Part shown: one piece after another, positions 15,101-23,567 of the stretch
Layout of the letters: each line of letters starts with the position of its first letter
Position numbering within the stretch: the first letter of the stretch is position 1
Assembly (NCBI RefSeq): GCF_000003605.2
Contig: NW_003123431.1
Span: forward strand, 38,403-67,807
Direction: 5' to 3'
DNA length: 29,405 bases
Source: Saccoglossus kowalevskii
Taxonomy: Eukaryota; Hemichordata; Enteropneusta; Harrimaniidae
The notes under the pieces: generated by a model
What the model was told of the DNA's origin: nothing
Databases searched by the model: none
What the model saw: the letters and a program-made list of their open reading frames with translations, nothing else
Translations under genes and position numbers: made by a program

Positions 15101-15328
15101 GGGAGTACAGGAATTTTTAAGAAACGGCTGCATACATCCTACACTATCAACAAGCCACATTTTAGTTTTAGTCCAAGAAAGTGAACTTACTTCAACAGGT
15201 GCAACTTGAATATCTGGCACGTCTTTCAACCCTGGGTTGCTTAATCCCATGGGTGGATTAGGCCTGGTGTAATAATAACCACGTGGGCGTACCATGCCAC
15301 GATGGTCATCCAAATCATAACGAGACAT
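3034..15328 (-). CDS. SLC28A3-like: Concentrative nucleoside transporter (SLC28/CNT family), 11 coding exons, 663 aa
   Basis: Plasma-membrane symporter that takes up nucleosides using a Na+ (possibly H+) gradient. Coding exons in transcript order are 15328-15191, 9924-9739, 9080-8797, 7836-7695, 7236-7045, 6502-6341, 5822-5560, 5135-4967, 4197-4021, 3653-3473 and 3131-3034. Every junction is GT..AG, all phases join, and the sum is 1992 nt including TAG. Seen in the sequence: a soluble N-terminus (residues 1-127), hydrophobic segments from about residue 128, the family signature around 254-272 ([11 protein letters not shown]...LRT), [12 protein letters not shown] at 361-372, INEFVAY at 546-552 and [10 protein letters not shown] at 584-593. 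From knowledge of Vibrio cholerae CNT, Q368, T369, E370, E548, N587 and S590 line the nucleoside site and N363 a sodium site. The length is close to human CNT3 (about 690). Substrate breadth is inferred from G367/Q368. The ortholog assignment among CNT1, CNT2 and CNT3 is uncertain, because invertebrate CNTs branch outside the vertebrate split. Confidence 0.95.
3473..3653 (-). CDS. CNT exon 10 (residues 572-632, GFAN motif)
   Basis: Encodes [18 protein letters not shown], then [17 protein letters not shown] and a hydrophobic [17 protein letters not shown]. Asn587 and Ser590 match the ribose-contact Asn368 and Ser371 of V. cholerae CNT. By my loop-corrected count Cys583 aligns with human CNT3 Cys561, studied for cation coupling; this alignment is from memory. 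The acceptor is CCCTTTAACAG and the donor GCAG|GTAGG; the exon ends after the first base of codon 632. Confidence 0.95.
3800..3815 (+). promoter_or_regulatory. Weak CTCF-like motif in intron 9
   Basis: The plus strand reads CCACAGAGGGCGCTGC, the CTCF core with one base missing after CCAC. It lies in the intron between exons 9 and 10. Weaker than the site at 743. Confidence 0.2.
4021..4197 (-). CDS. CNT exon 9 (residues 513-571, ribose-binding Glu)
   Basis: Starts [15 protein letters not shown], has [20 protein letters not shown] and then FVAY. Glu548 of NEFVAY corresponds to V. cholerae CNT Glu332 and human CNT3 Glu519, which bind the ribose hydroxyls. The loop that follows ([19 protein letters not shown]) is about seven residues shorter than in human CNT3. 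The acceptor is CTTTACAG and the donor TCT|GTAAGT; both ends are phase 0. Confidence 0.96.
4447..4469. repeat. Perfect 8-bp inverted repeat in intron 8
   Basis: TGGGATGG and CCATCCCA flank a 7-base loop, so the transcript could form a short hairpin here. No known function. Confidence 0.4.
4967..5135 (-). CDS. CNT exon 8 (residues 456-512)
   Basis: Encodes [14 protein letters not shown], then the hydrophobic [19 protein letters not shown] helix and [10 protein letters not shown], ending IPELTFE. These match the CNT C-terminal domain (NLIAFLAVL...N..L.W.G in vertebrates). The acceptor is CTTTTTTTTCAG and the donor GAG|GTAGTC. Frame readthrough past the donor departs from the family and is rejected. 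Confidence 0.95.
5560..5822 (-). CDS. CNT exon 7 (residues 369-456, substrate-site helix hairpin)
   Basis: Begins at Thr369-Glu370 of the TEAPLL motif, which completes the nucleobase site, and continues with [20 protein letters not shown]397 and I398 occupy the second half of the sodium site by homology. Next come [19 protein letters not shown] and the conserved YPEIEHSEY. The acceptor is CAATTTCAG and the donor AC|GTAAGT, ending after two bases of codon 456. Confidence 0.96.
6341..6502 (-). CDS. CNT exon 6 (residues 315-368, sodium site and selectivity residues)
   Basis: Starts [11 protein letters not shown], passes through [17 protein letters not shown] and ends FIGQ. By alignment with the V. 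cholerae CNT structure, N363 and I366 belong to the sodium site and Q368 contacts the nucleobase. Gly367-Gln368 is the pair found in human CNT3; CNT1 has Ser-Gln and CNT2 Gly-Met (established mutagenesis). The exon ends exactly after the Gln codon, at CAG|GTATGT, phase 0. H351 stands where vertebrate CNTs usually have Gly. Confidence 0.96.
6583..6690. repeat. Decayed copy of the 6763-6884 element
   Basis: Shares the blocks GCAGCAC, AATTTCATGTAA, ATTTTACA and GTTGT, and a CACCCTCCACC end, in the same order and spacing as the element at 6763-6884. The left terminal repeat is no longer recognisable. The two copies start about 180 bp apart in direct orientation. Confidence 0.45.
6763..6884. mobile_element. 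Small MITE-like element with 11-bp terminal inverted repeats (intron 5)
   Basis: The ends are GGGTGGTGGTC (6763-6773) and its exact reverse complement GACCACCACCC (6874-6884). The interior contains GCGCAGCACATGTTC and TTTTACACGCGTTGTATACATC. No coding capacity in 122 bp. A related, more decayed copy lies just upstream in the window at about 6583-6690. The transposon superfamily is not known; target-site duplications are not obvious. Confidence 0.5.
7045..7236 (-). CDS. CNT exon 5 (residues 251-314, family signature)
   Basis: Contains the SLC28 N-terminal domain signature [17 protein letters not shown] followed by LRT and G. Further on is the [20 protein letters not shown] region that in CNT structures leads into the first re-entrant hairpin side, and the exon ends ENHFFAFK. 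The acceptor TTTACAG sits directly before GTG (Val251), and the donor is AAG|GTAATG. Both ends are phase 0. Confidence 0.96.
7695..7836 (-). CDS. CNT exon 4 (residues 203-250)
   Basis: Encodes two hydrophobic segments (about 204-220 and 228-244) separated by the polar turn GKDNPEQ, and ends SKAPMK. The SK.P-K boundary immediately precedes the conserved VKWRP of the next exon, as in vertebrate CNTs (known family pattern). The acceptor is CTCTTTTTTACAG and the donor AAA|GTGAGA; the end is phase 0. Confidence 0.95.
8797..9080 (-). CDS. CNT exon 3 (residues 109-203, first membrane segments)
   Basis: Two long hydrophobic stretches, about residues 128-149 ([20 protein letters not shown]) and 156-174 ([19 protein letters not shown]), are the first membrane helices of animal CNTs. 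They are followed by a polar loop with two cysteines (182 and 186). The acceptor is TTTTTTCATTGCAG and the donor TG|GTAAGT. The exon ends after two bases of codon 203 (Trp), which the G at the start of exon 4 completes. Confidence 0.92.
9739..9924 (-). CDS. CNT exon 2 (residues 47-108)
   Basis: Continues the hydrophilic N-terminal domain: it starts [15 protein letters not shown] and ends in an acidic run, EEDNDD, followed by CCTK. The acceptor is TTTACAG and the donor AAG|GTAGGA. Both ends are phase 0, so the exon is 62 whole codons and can be joined to any first exon that ends in phase 0. Nothing here is diagnostic of the family; membership rests on phase, position between exons 1 and 3, and the acidic cytoplasmic character typical of CNT N-termini. 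Confidence 0.85.
12811..12950. mobile_element. Degenerate palindromic MITE remnant
   Basis: Begins TACAGTAAAATACTTTATTT and carries repeated TTCGCTGG and TTCGCTGATTT blocks, then inverted-looking TCAGTGAAAATTAAT near the right end. The composition and motifs resemble the better-preserved elements at 15812 and 16031. The right terminus is eroded, so its boundary is approximate. Confidence 0.35.
13385..13545 (+). repeat. Dispersed repeat family, copy A
   Basis: Shares GTCAC..CAATGCTATG, then CTTTGTTTGTCC, ATTTCAC and GCAGTGAA.AG blocks, in the same order, with copies near 19440-19800 and, reversed, 25230-25560. It may extend left to about 13220. No open reading frame runs across it. The class is unknown. 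Confidence 0.55.
15191..15328 (-). CDS. CNT exon 1 (start codon, residues 1-46)
   Basis: Encodes the cytoplasmic N-terminus, beginning [17 protein letters not shown] and ending in VAPVE. It is hydrophilic and rich in Pro, Arg and Tyr, with no signal peptide, as expected for this family. The exon ends in phase 0 at GAA followed by the consensus donor GTAAGT. The open frame continues 28 codons past the donor, but those residues do not resemble the family. The ATG is the first in frame. A possible splice acceptor (CTTTCTTTGTATCAG) lies 17 bases upstream of the ATG, at 15346, so the mRNA may have a further upstream non-coding exon. Confidence 0.85.
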
Positions 15329-15570
15329 CTTTAAGATTGTATCAACTGATACAAAGAAAGATGCTTTCTGGTAAACTACAAGAGTTCGTGTACTGAAGCA
15401 AGAATTGTATGCGAGTGTTTATGTTAACTTGCATCATTTGCATATGAAAAGTTATTTAAATCTGGTTATTTCCACCCAATTAGAACACTCGACATAAAGA
15501 CCATTGATATTTAAATTAATGGCAGACCCCTCTAACATATCTTGAGCTGCTTCCCAATTTCCCAAAACAG

Positions 15571-15585
15571 AGCGCCCCCTACAAA
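15571..15585 (-). promoter_or_regulatory. Partial CTCF-like motif near the CNT 5' end
   Basis: The plus strand reads AGCGCCCCCTAC, which on the minus strand is the GTAGGGGGCGCT half of the CTCF core, without the leading CCA. It lies 243 bp upstream of the CNT start codon, so it could equally be a GC-rich promoter element. Confidence 0.2.
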
Positions 15586-15811
15586 TTGTCACAATTCGAC
15601 TGCAAGTGAACTTAAAGAGATAATTTTCTAGGATTTTAAGGGGAATAGTAGATTAGAAACACATAAATCTAAAAGTAGTCTGTTAGGCTACCACTATCAG
15701 ATCAATATTTTCTCCTGCATTTTGTCGATCCCAAAGATTGAAGACCCACCACAAGTTTAAAATTAGTTTTATTGTTTGTAACTGCTGAATGAAAAATCTG
15801 ATTTTGCACAT

Positions 15812-15995
15812 TACTGTAAAACCATTTAATTTCACTATTTTCATGTTTTGAGCAATTTCACTGTGTTTTTAAGTTAATGAACTTGGCACGGAAACAATTA
15901 GTATAATTGTTATTCCACATGTTCACATGGATTAAAATTTTACTTAACGAAAATAGCGAAATTAAAAAAAGTGAAAAATTAATGCATTTACAGTA
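15812..15995. mobile_element. Palindromic MITE 1 (TACTGTAAA ends)
   Basis: The left end TACTGTAAAACCATTTAATT and the reverse complement of the right end (TACTGTAAATGCATTAATTT) form imperfect terminal inverted repeats. TTTCACT and GTGAAA blocks continue the symmetry inward. It is 184 bp and AT-rich with no coding capacity. Whether the flanking TA is a target duplication cannot be decided by eye. Confidence 0.6.
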
Positions 15996-16030
15996 TATTT
16001 ATGTCATCAAGTCTGTTGTCCAAATTGAGA

Positions 16031-16242
16031 TACTGTAAAATGACTAATATTCACTGGGTTTAAATTTCACTGATTTACCATTTCAGGCATATTCAGTGGG
16101 TTTTAAATTCACGGTTTCGTCATTTAGATAATGTGTTCTATGCTAAATTTTACATATTCACTGTGTTTTAATTTAGCGCATTTTTCCAGTCAGCGAAATA
16201 AGCTAAATTAAAACCCAGTGAATAATTACCCCCTTTACAGTA
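16031..16242. mobile_element. Palindromic MITE 2 (TACTGTAAA ends)
   Basis: The left arm has TACTGTAAA, then ATTCACTGGGTTT after 10 bases. The right arm read in reverse complement has the same TACTGTAAA and ATTCACTGGGTTT blocks. It is 212 bp with no open frame. It lies 35 bp from MITE 1 and shares its terminal nine bases, so both belong to one family; the internal repeats (CACTGGGTTTAAATTTCACTG) are typical of palindromic miniature elements in marine invertebrates. Confidence 0.65.
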
Positions 16243-16679
16243 AGGAATCTCTTATCCATGCTTCTTTTAATATTGTCCAGTCTTTTGAAAATAACCAGCA
16301 AGAAGCTGTTTCTAAACAACACACAATCATAGTAGCTATCCTATTTCAAATTCGTTAAAATCTGTCTTTATTGTACGTCTCCAGTTGATCAATGGATACA
16401 AGAGCCAATGGACTCGTCTCCTCAAATTGATTTGACTCTATAATAAAATCGATAAAACTAGGAGAGTAATAAATTACTCTGGCATTTGTAATTTTTTTAT
16501 GACTGTGCAAGGGAATCACTGAACCATAAACTACAATGTAGATTTAAACCACACCACCAGCTTCACACTTGATAGATTTTGACTGGCATGTTAAGAGCGC
16601 GACATTCAATGCTTTAACAACTATCCAGTTAAGCCACATGCACATTCAAGAAAAAACTTGTTAAGAGTCTAACCGGGTA

Positions 16680-17110
16680 CCTCAAAACTGACTTACTATA
16701 TTGAACTTTAACCCGACATGTATGCGCGAGTAGGCCCTCGCCCGCTGAACGCAAACAGACCTCACTAACGCCTGATAGAATAGTGTATGTCTCGTCGGCA
16801 AGATCAATACTGCGAATTTGCAAAGTTCACGCCTTCTTGCAATGAATTTCAATGAATATTAATTTTGATGGTCATGATAGCACAGTTGATTAAAGCCATG
16901 TTTGTATTGTCGACAATATGCGCGGAAATAAACTGTCGTACCGACAAAAAATCGTCAGGGGAAGTAAAAATCTACATCGTCCTGTCAGGACCGTGGAGGG
17001 CACAACACACACAACCACGTCAGGCTCAATGAACTTGTGTTTCACAAAAAAGGAAAGGTACTGAAAGTACGGGAAACGGCTCAATCTCATGGATTGCACC
17101 AAAGAATCAT
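16680..17110 (-). promoter_or_regulatory. CpG-richer patch, possible CNT promoter with non-coding first exon
   Basis: This stretch has clearly more CG dinucleotides than its AT-rich surroundings. On the minus strand a consensus donor ATA|GTAAGT lies at 16696, and a possible acceptor 17 bases before the CNT ATG at 15346 would pair with it. That arrangement would make a 5' UTR exon and a 1.35 kb intron. The evidence is composition plus splice-site motifs only; short open frames here do not look like protein. Confidence 0.3.
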
Positions 17111-17410
17111 GGGACACTATTGTTTATGTTGTTTACAATGTTAATCTATCTTTTGTTATTTTAATCCAGAAAAGTAAATTTGTGGTGAGATAAGGCTTAG
17201 CTGGAAGGTGCCCCTCTATAGAAGACTGCCAATGAATGAGTAAAAGGGACAAGAAGCTGCCTCAGCCAAGACGTCTTCATATTTTGTTGAATTACCATAA
17301 GATAACCAAAGAACTCAAATAAAATCAAAGAAAGCTTAGAAAGAACTCCCATGTGCCGAGAGTATTGGAGACACATTAAATATAATTCGAAATTACTTAG
17401 CTGAAAACTA

Positions 17411-19295
17411 ATTATGCAAATCAGAAAATTAATATGACCAGATTTGAGTGTAAAACTAATGAGGTCTGCGCAATGTAACAGAAAATCTATGTCTCCAAGT
17501 TTAATTGAAATGTGATTAGAACCAAAAAATTATGAATTATTATGCTTATTAGGGAATTAATATGAACAGATTTTTACCCCAAACTAATTAGGTTTGTACA
17601 TTGTCCTAGAGCATCTTTGTACTAAGTTTCATTGAAATGGAATAATTAGTACCGTGAAAACTCCAAAATTTCGACCCNNNNNNNNNNNNNNNNNNNNNNN
17701 NNNNNNNNNNNNNNNNNNNNNNNNNNNNNNNNNNNNNNNNNNNNNNNNNNNNNNNNNNNNNNNNNNNNNNNNNNNNNNNNNNNNNNNNNNNNNNNNNNNN
17801 NNNNNNNNNNNNNNNNNNNNNNNNNNNNNNNNNNNNNNNNNNNNNNNNNNNNNNNNNNNNNNNNNNNNNNNNNNNNNNNNNNNNNNNNNNNNNNNNNNNN
17901 NNNNNNNNNNNNNNNNNNNNNNNNNNNNNNNNNNNNNNNNNNNNNNNNNNNNNNNNNNNNNNNNNNNNNNNNNNNNNNNNNNNNNNNNNNNNNNNNNNNN
18001 NNNNNNNNNNNNNNNNNNNNNNNNNNNNNNNNNNNNNNNNNNNNNNNNNNNNNNNNNNNNNNNNNNNNNNNNNNNNNNNNNNNNNNNNNNNNNNNNNNNN
18101 NNNNNNNNNNNNNNNNNNNNNNNNNNNNNNNNNNNNNNNNNNNNNNNNNNNNNNNNNNNNNNNNNNNNNNNNNNNNNNNNNNNNNNNNNNNNNNNNNNNN
18201 NNNNNNNNNNNNNNNNNNNNNNNNNNNNNNNNNNNNNNNNNNNNNNNNNNNNNNNNNNNNNNNNNNNNNNNNNNNNNNNNNNNNNNNNNNNNNNNNNNNN
18301 NNNNNNNNNNNNNNNNNNNNNNNNNNNNNNNNNNNNNNNNNNNNNNNNNNNNNNNNNNNNNNNNNNNNNNNNNNNNNNNNNNNNNNNNNNNNNNNNNNNN
18401 NNNNNNNNNNNNNNNNNNNNNNNNNNNNNNNNNNNNNNNNNNNNNNNNNNNNNNNNNNNNNNNNNNNNNNNNNNNNNNNNNNNNNNNNNNNNNNNNNNNN
18501 NNNNNNNNNNNNNNNNNNNNNNNNNNAAAGCTGAAAATTAACTAATTATGCAAATTAGGTGATTAATATGCACAAATATTTATCGAAAACAATCAATCTC
18601 TGCATAGTCCTTGAGTATGTAAGTACCAAGTTTCATTGAAATGTAATGCTAACTACTTATATCAAATGCTGAAAATTAATTAATTATGCAAATTAGGTAA
18701 TTAATATGTACTGATATTACCATAAAAACTATCAGGTCTGTGCAGTGTCGTATGACATCTATGTACCAAGTTTCATTTGAAATGTGATGATTAGTACTTG
18801 AGATATCAGTGGAAAAACCGAAAATTTGACTAATCATTATGCAAATTAGGTAATTAGTATCCACGGATTATTACCAAAAACTAATCAAAACCTAGCATTA
18901 GTTCAGAGCATCTATGTACCAAGTTTCATCAAAATCCAATGAGTGGTTGTTTAGATATCAGTGGAACAGTCATGGAACCACTAAAAAATAGCTAATTATC
19001 ATGTAAATTAGGTAATTAATATGCACGGATTTTTACCAAAAATTAATCAAATCTGCGCATATGTTCAGAGCATCTATGTACCAAGTTTCATCAAAATCCA
19101 ATGAGTGGTTCTTTAGATATCAGTGGAACAGTCATAGAACAGCTAAAAATTAGCTAATTATCATGCAAATTAGGTAATTAACGAGCATGGATTTTTACCA
19201 AAACCTAATCAAATCTGCGCATTGGCCCAGAGCATCTATGCACCAAGTTTCATCAAAAACCGATGTATGGTTCTTGAGATAGCAGTGGAACAGTC
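17411..19295. repeat. Diverged tandem repeat array, 128-162 bp units
   Basis: Anchor blocks ATTATGCAAATTAGGTAATT recur at 17411, 17539, 18545, 18683, 18836, 18995 and about 19157. They are separated by 128, 138, 153, 159 and 162 bp, with the gap in the middle. A second shared block per unit is CATCTATGTACCAAGTTTCA. Units nearest the right end are the most alike, such as those starting at 18995 and 19157. Confidence 0.8.
17678..18526. other. Assembly gap (849 N)
   Basis: A run of N interrupting the tandem array; the repetitive flanks explain why it was not assembled. The open frame spanning it is meaningless, and the true length is unknown. Confidence 0.99.
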
Positions 19296-19359
19296 GGACA
19301 CACATACACACACACATACACACATACACACATACACACATACAGACATACAGACACAC
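19296..19359. repeat. CA-rich microsatellite (ACACAT units)
   Basis: Irregular runs of ACACAT and ACAGACAT lie between the last tandem unit and the terminal hairpin of the composite element. Likely polymorphic in length. Confidence 0.9.
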
Positions 19360-19369
19360 TAACTGCAAA

Positions 19370-19401
19370 GACTCCCATTTTGTGCTTCGCACATGGGAGT
19401 C
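19370..19401. repeat. Terminal hairpin of the composite element
   Basis: GACTCCCA pairs with TGGGAGTC, and inside it TGTGC pairs with GCACA around a TTC loop. The 32 bases form one strong stem-loop at the right boundary of the element. Confidence 0.75.
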
Positions 19402-19439
19402 AACAAATCCTGGCAGTTTTTAAAATATAGCAGCGATTC

Positions 19440-19800
19440 AGATGCTTATTTCTGTTCACTGCAAATTCTTGCGTATTGCACAAACTGAACAGTTGCCTCA
19501 AAATCAAATAAATTGATTTTGAATTTTGTTTTTTTTGTTTTGTCAAAATACAGATTGTTGAAGGGAGAACATTGAGAATATTGATCATCAGCATGTAAAT
19601 ACCACAAAATACTTTCACGTTTGTCAAATCCGAAGATATATTTTGACGTCATTATGATGCTATGATCTTTGTTTGTCCTGCTTTATGTTTGATTTCACTA
19701 ATAACGCATGGTTTCACAGTGAACAGAAAATGTTTACTGTTAAAAGTACTGTTTTACACCCAAGATATGGCAGAAAATTATAAACATTGTAGTTATTAAC
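19440..19800 (+). repeat. Dispersed repeat family, copy B
   Basis: Alignable by eye to the reverse complement of 25230-25560 over most of its length: AATTGATTTTGAA, GCATG.AAAT, AAATAC.TT, CGTTTGTC.AATCC, TGA.CTTTGTTTGTCCTG and CAGTGAAC.GAAAATG. The core also matches copy A. It begins some 40 bp after the composite element ends. It contains a complete CRE palindrome TGACGTCA at 19644-19651. Confidence 0.6.
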
Positions 19801-22800
19801 AAATTTATTATATTTATTTTTTTATATTCGTAAAAATACCCAACCATTTCGTTTGATGCAGAGGCATGTGGCTATGGGAGTGTTATTTATAAATTACTTT
19901 TTTAAACCATTGTATCTATTTTCATACTTCTGTGTACCTTCATTATTCTGGAGATTACTGAAAACCATGTAACTATATTCAGATAAAAGCATGCTTGTAC
20001 GAAGTAAATCAAACAGTACCAATGAAGAGCAACAGTTCAAAACACTTTTCACAAAAAGATAACGCAACGAGTACCTGCAGGAAACAAACACAAATCCCTG
20101 CACACCAGCTACAAAAATGTACGTTTCTAGCCTATTCTCAACCAATAACTTTGAATCTAAAATCAAACTTAGAACAAGTTTCTTTTTCAAGTGTGAACAT
20201 GGTTAGTTATGGAACTGTAAGCTTCTATAATGCTAGCCGTCATAAACTGAGAAAACCGTATTTAGCACAACCATAAAAAACAGGCGTGCCTGCAGCCTTA
20301 AGACAGATTTTAATAATCCAGTATACAATAAGACAAAATAACAAGTGTGTATAACCCTAACCAATTTATTTTTTTAAAAACATGCAAAATCAACGAGACT
20401 TTGAGGAAACTGAATTTATAATCTAACATAAAATATAGGTTTCGTAAAGTTGTTGGAGTAATTTTGGAATCATTATTCTACAAAGAATTGTATTTGCACA
20501 GATTTTGAAGTGCAATGACGGTACAAGTGTGAACGTGGCAGAAACCACCAAAGTGTGTTCTTTTGTTTCAATTTTCATATTCAACTAGAGGATTTTTCGC
20601 TAATTTTTTACATGACCAAGTTCAAGATCAAGTGGTTTGTGCAAAAATATGTTTTTTTTTTAATCATATGATTATGGAACCTAGTGTTCCCACTAGCCTA
20701 CAGTTTTTATTTATGCCAATTTTTTTTTAGTCAGGTGGCATTTGATGTAAATTGAATTCCAAATACACTATTCAAGATGTAAACACAGAATCTTGGCACA
20801 AGTCTGGCGCCCTCACAGTTTCATATGAGCAAGGCTTTTTGAAGCACTGCACTATAGGAAACCACAACTTGAGGCTCTAATTGGAAAAAACACTTAGTAT
20901 TTCTCGTTTCTTTTTAATTTAACCTATGAGAACACTGAGAATAAAATGAAAGAATCCTGTCAATGACTGCATTAGCTGACTTTTTTCAACCTTTCTTTAA
21001 TTTGCAACTAAATTCAGCTATTCCCTGGCACAAGAAATACAGCACAATGTTGCATGGTCAAGTGTACTATAGTTTTACGTTATGCACATTGTTAGCAACA
21101 ATCGTTTGCGAAATTGTTGAAAGGCATTATTAGATCTGTATCTTGTAGTAAAGATCAAGTCACTGACCTCTAGTCACATCTACAACATGTGTGAATGATC
21201 TGTAAAGATGCCATTTCCCAATGATTGTAAATGTTCAGTCAGAAACAGTGATTCAAAGCACACTTCAAAAGCTGGACTACGAAAAACTAAAATATTTAAA
21301 ATAAATGATTTTAAACTGGGGCTCCCAACTCCCAACTTGTGTTTTTAGCACATATGTACACGTGAAACACCAATTTCATTACTAAATAATGGATCACTCA
21401 AATATGACTTACTTTGACCATCATTATCATTTACACAAGTGCACGTGCTACTAAGAGTTACTATTCAGTAGACCAATAGGCAGTTATACTTTTCCCAGAC
21501 TATAATAATAATAATAGTTTTATTACATCGTAATGAAATTACAAATTCATTTTTGGCTGAAAGTAATGAAAGGTAAAGTAAAAAACGAAACCATAAAATA
21601 ACATAAGATTAGGCAGTAAAAATATATGCAGTGTGTGTTATTTGAAACAGATAGTGATACCGTGTCACTATAGGACTAAGCTTTCTGACAAACCTACAAG
21701 GCTAATTTAATACCAAGGACTATAAGTATCATTTTCTGTACAGGAAATATCTTGCTTTAACATTTTTAAGATTCAGATACATCTCGACTGCAACTATATA
21801 CAGAGAAGCACAGAACCACCAAGTTCCTGCTAAGGATGAGGAAAAAGTAACTGTACGATAACATTACCTACTCTAATTTTATGCAAAGCCTAATTTTACC
21901 CACATTGTTCATTTCCTTCCTTTGATATAGTGGATGACCAAAATTTGAATTTATTAAAAGAAATTCATGATTATGACCAACCTGGTCTTGCGTTTGTATT
22001 GATCGTGATACATTAGCAATCAATTTTAAAAGGTAGACTTGTTAGGGAGGAAAAATAAAGTAAAATAAATCCATCCCCTCTCCCAGTGTTTTTTTAGCAG
22101 ATTCTTGGAATGTTTTATTGCCACCAATTTCTCAGTAAGGCCAAATAAAACATGCGTTTCCCGTAACCCGATCCATCGTAGTGCAGTAAAAGCATCTCAT
22201 GTCTCCTTGAAATTCTAATTTTTTAAATAAATTGTCAAACTGTTCATGGAAGGTGTGGTGCATTATTGAAAAATACTCTTGTATATACATGAGCCAAGCA
22301 GCAGTGTGGAATAAAAAAGGCATGATAAAGTTATTCTTACCATCCTACCTACCTACCCTCATTTTTAAAGTTGCCAGAAACAAATTATATTTAGCCTAAC
22401 AAGACTGTCTAAGAAACCAAATACATGAACTTAAGGATGTTCTCAGAGGCGAGATCACAATACTGTCAGTGCCAGTTTAAGCGTGAAAGCATGCCAATCA
22501 AATTTTATGGAATCTGATCAGTGTTCTAAATGCACACACAAGTATTATAATAATGTTCATTTGGAAGAAGATCAAAAAAAGTTTCAATGTTGTATCCATC
22601 CTCCAGAGCTGATCAATGACCACGCAATAATGTAAAGGAAAAAAAACATTTGTTCTAATAGAATTTACAATTCTACTAAATCCTCATTAATTAAATGTGA
22701 TGTAAACGATAATTCTCCCTACAGTAGTGTTGAGACATGGCTAAATTATCAAAAAACTTTATGTTAAGTGAACTATACATAATTTTACATAACTACACAT

Positions 22801-23504
22801 GTATTATTTCGGGGCTTGAACTTAATTGTGGGAGCATTGATTTTAGAGACAAATTTTATCGAAAATGTCTTGGTTTCATGAAACAGTAATAACATTTTTG
22901 GGCACCAAGGCAGTCATGTAGGGCATCTAATAAATTCATGAATTCAGAGCCCTGCTATTTTTAATTCATTAGAAACAGAACTGTAAGAGGAGCATAAAAC
23001 CTCAAAATATTTTTTTGTGGGAATTGCAAGTAATTATTTTTTACGGATAAGGAAACAAAAATTTTATTAAAACAAGAAACTTTTAGTTTCCATTAAATTC
23101 AACCCCTATATAATGTATAATTTTTCTTTATATTTCACAAGTACACGAGTACAATCTGAGGCAAGTTGATGAAAACTGCTGGGTAATTCATAGAAGGAAA
23201 ACATACTACACTGTGCTGAACATTTTAATCACATGGAGTTTCCGCCAACGCAGTCAACTCCTTGCCTATAAAAGGTAATGATAAACTCTCAGATAGTAAA
23301 ACTTGCAATGACGACAAATGCAAACCAAAGAAAACCAGTTTGTAAGCAAGACTAGCATTTCAAATAGCTGAGGAGGACGAACGATTACATTTCCTATCTG
23401 GATTTGTTGTGTTCTGCATGACTTCCCTGAGAGACATCACATGATAGACTACGTCACACTAACAAATTAATGCATTTCGATTCAGTGCTATTTATAGACT
23501 TGGC

Positions 23505-23528
23505 TGACCTTATCTGACCTGAAGGTCA
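23505..23528. promoter_or_regulatory. Cluster of three nuclear-receptor half-sites
   Basis: TGACCT at 23505-23510 and 23515-23520 form a direct repeat with a 4-base spacer, and AGGTCA at 23523-23528 faces away from the second with a 2-base spacer. AGGTCA is the known half-site of many nuclear receptors, and a DR4 is used by thyroid-hormone and LXR-type heterodimers. It lies about 8 kb upstream of the CNT start codon. Function is inferred only. Confidence 0.4.
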
Positions 23529-23567
23529 ACGTCTCTGTAAGAATGTCTTAGAAGACGAAGAGACGTT
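23528..23567. repeat. Inverted repeat with inner palindrome
   Basis: AACGTCTC and GAGACGTT form the outer arms, and GTCTT-AG-AAGAC forms an inner hairpin. It directly follows the nuclear-receptor half-sites, overlapping the last base. Confidence 0.4.

Larger units (their letters stand above)
9925..15190 (-). other. Intron 1 of the CNT gene (5.3 kb)
   Basis: Bounded by the donor GAA|GTAAGT of exon 1 and the acceptor TTTACAG of exon 2. I see no coding exon inside. It contains a MITE-like palindromic remnant near 12811-12950 and a copy of a dispersed repeat near 13385-13545. Such a long first intron is a usual place for transcriptional control elements, but none is identified with confidence. 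Confidence 0.75.
17345..19401. mobile_element. Composite repeat element: inverted ends, tandem units, microsatellite, terminal hairpin
   Basis: The left end ACTCCCATGTGC (17345-17356) is the exact reverse complement of GCACATGGGAGT at the right end (19389-19400). Between them are diverged tandem units of about 128-162 bp, an 849-base gap, a CA-rich microsatellite and a hairpin. No transposase is visible. The layout of subterminal inverted repeats, central tandem units, microsatellite and 3' hairpin resembles non-autonomous Helentron-associated elements known from molluscs and insects, but that class is an inference; an ordinary TIR element remains possible. Confidence 0.55.

Noticed and set aside
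17654-18541. 295-codon open frame
   Set aside because: It is almost entirely N; only a few real codons flank the gap.
18676-19392. Minus-strand open frames sharing the peptide pattern ETWxIDxxxxCxDLI
   Set aside because: They are the same tandem repeat unit read in one frame; the peptide recurs because the DNA repeats, and stops and frame shifts occur between units.
22132-22323. 63-codon minus-strand open frame (MPFLFHTAAWLMY)
   Set aside because: Somewhat protein-like, but without splice support, homolog or neighbouring exons; chance frame is more likely.
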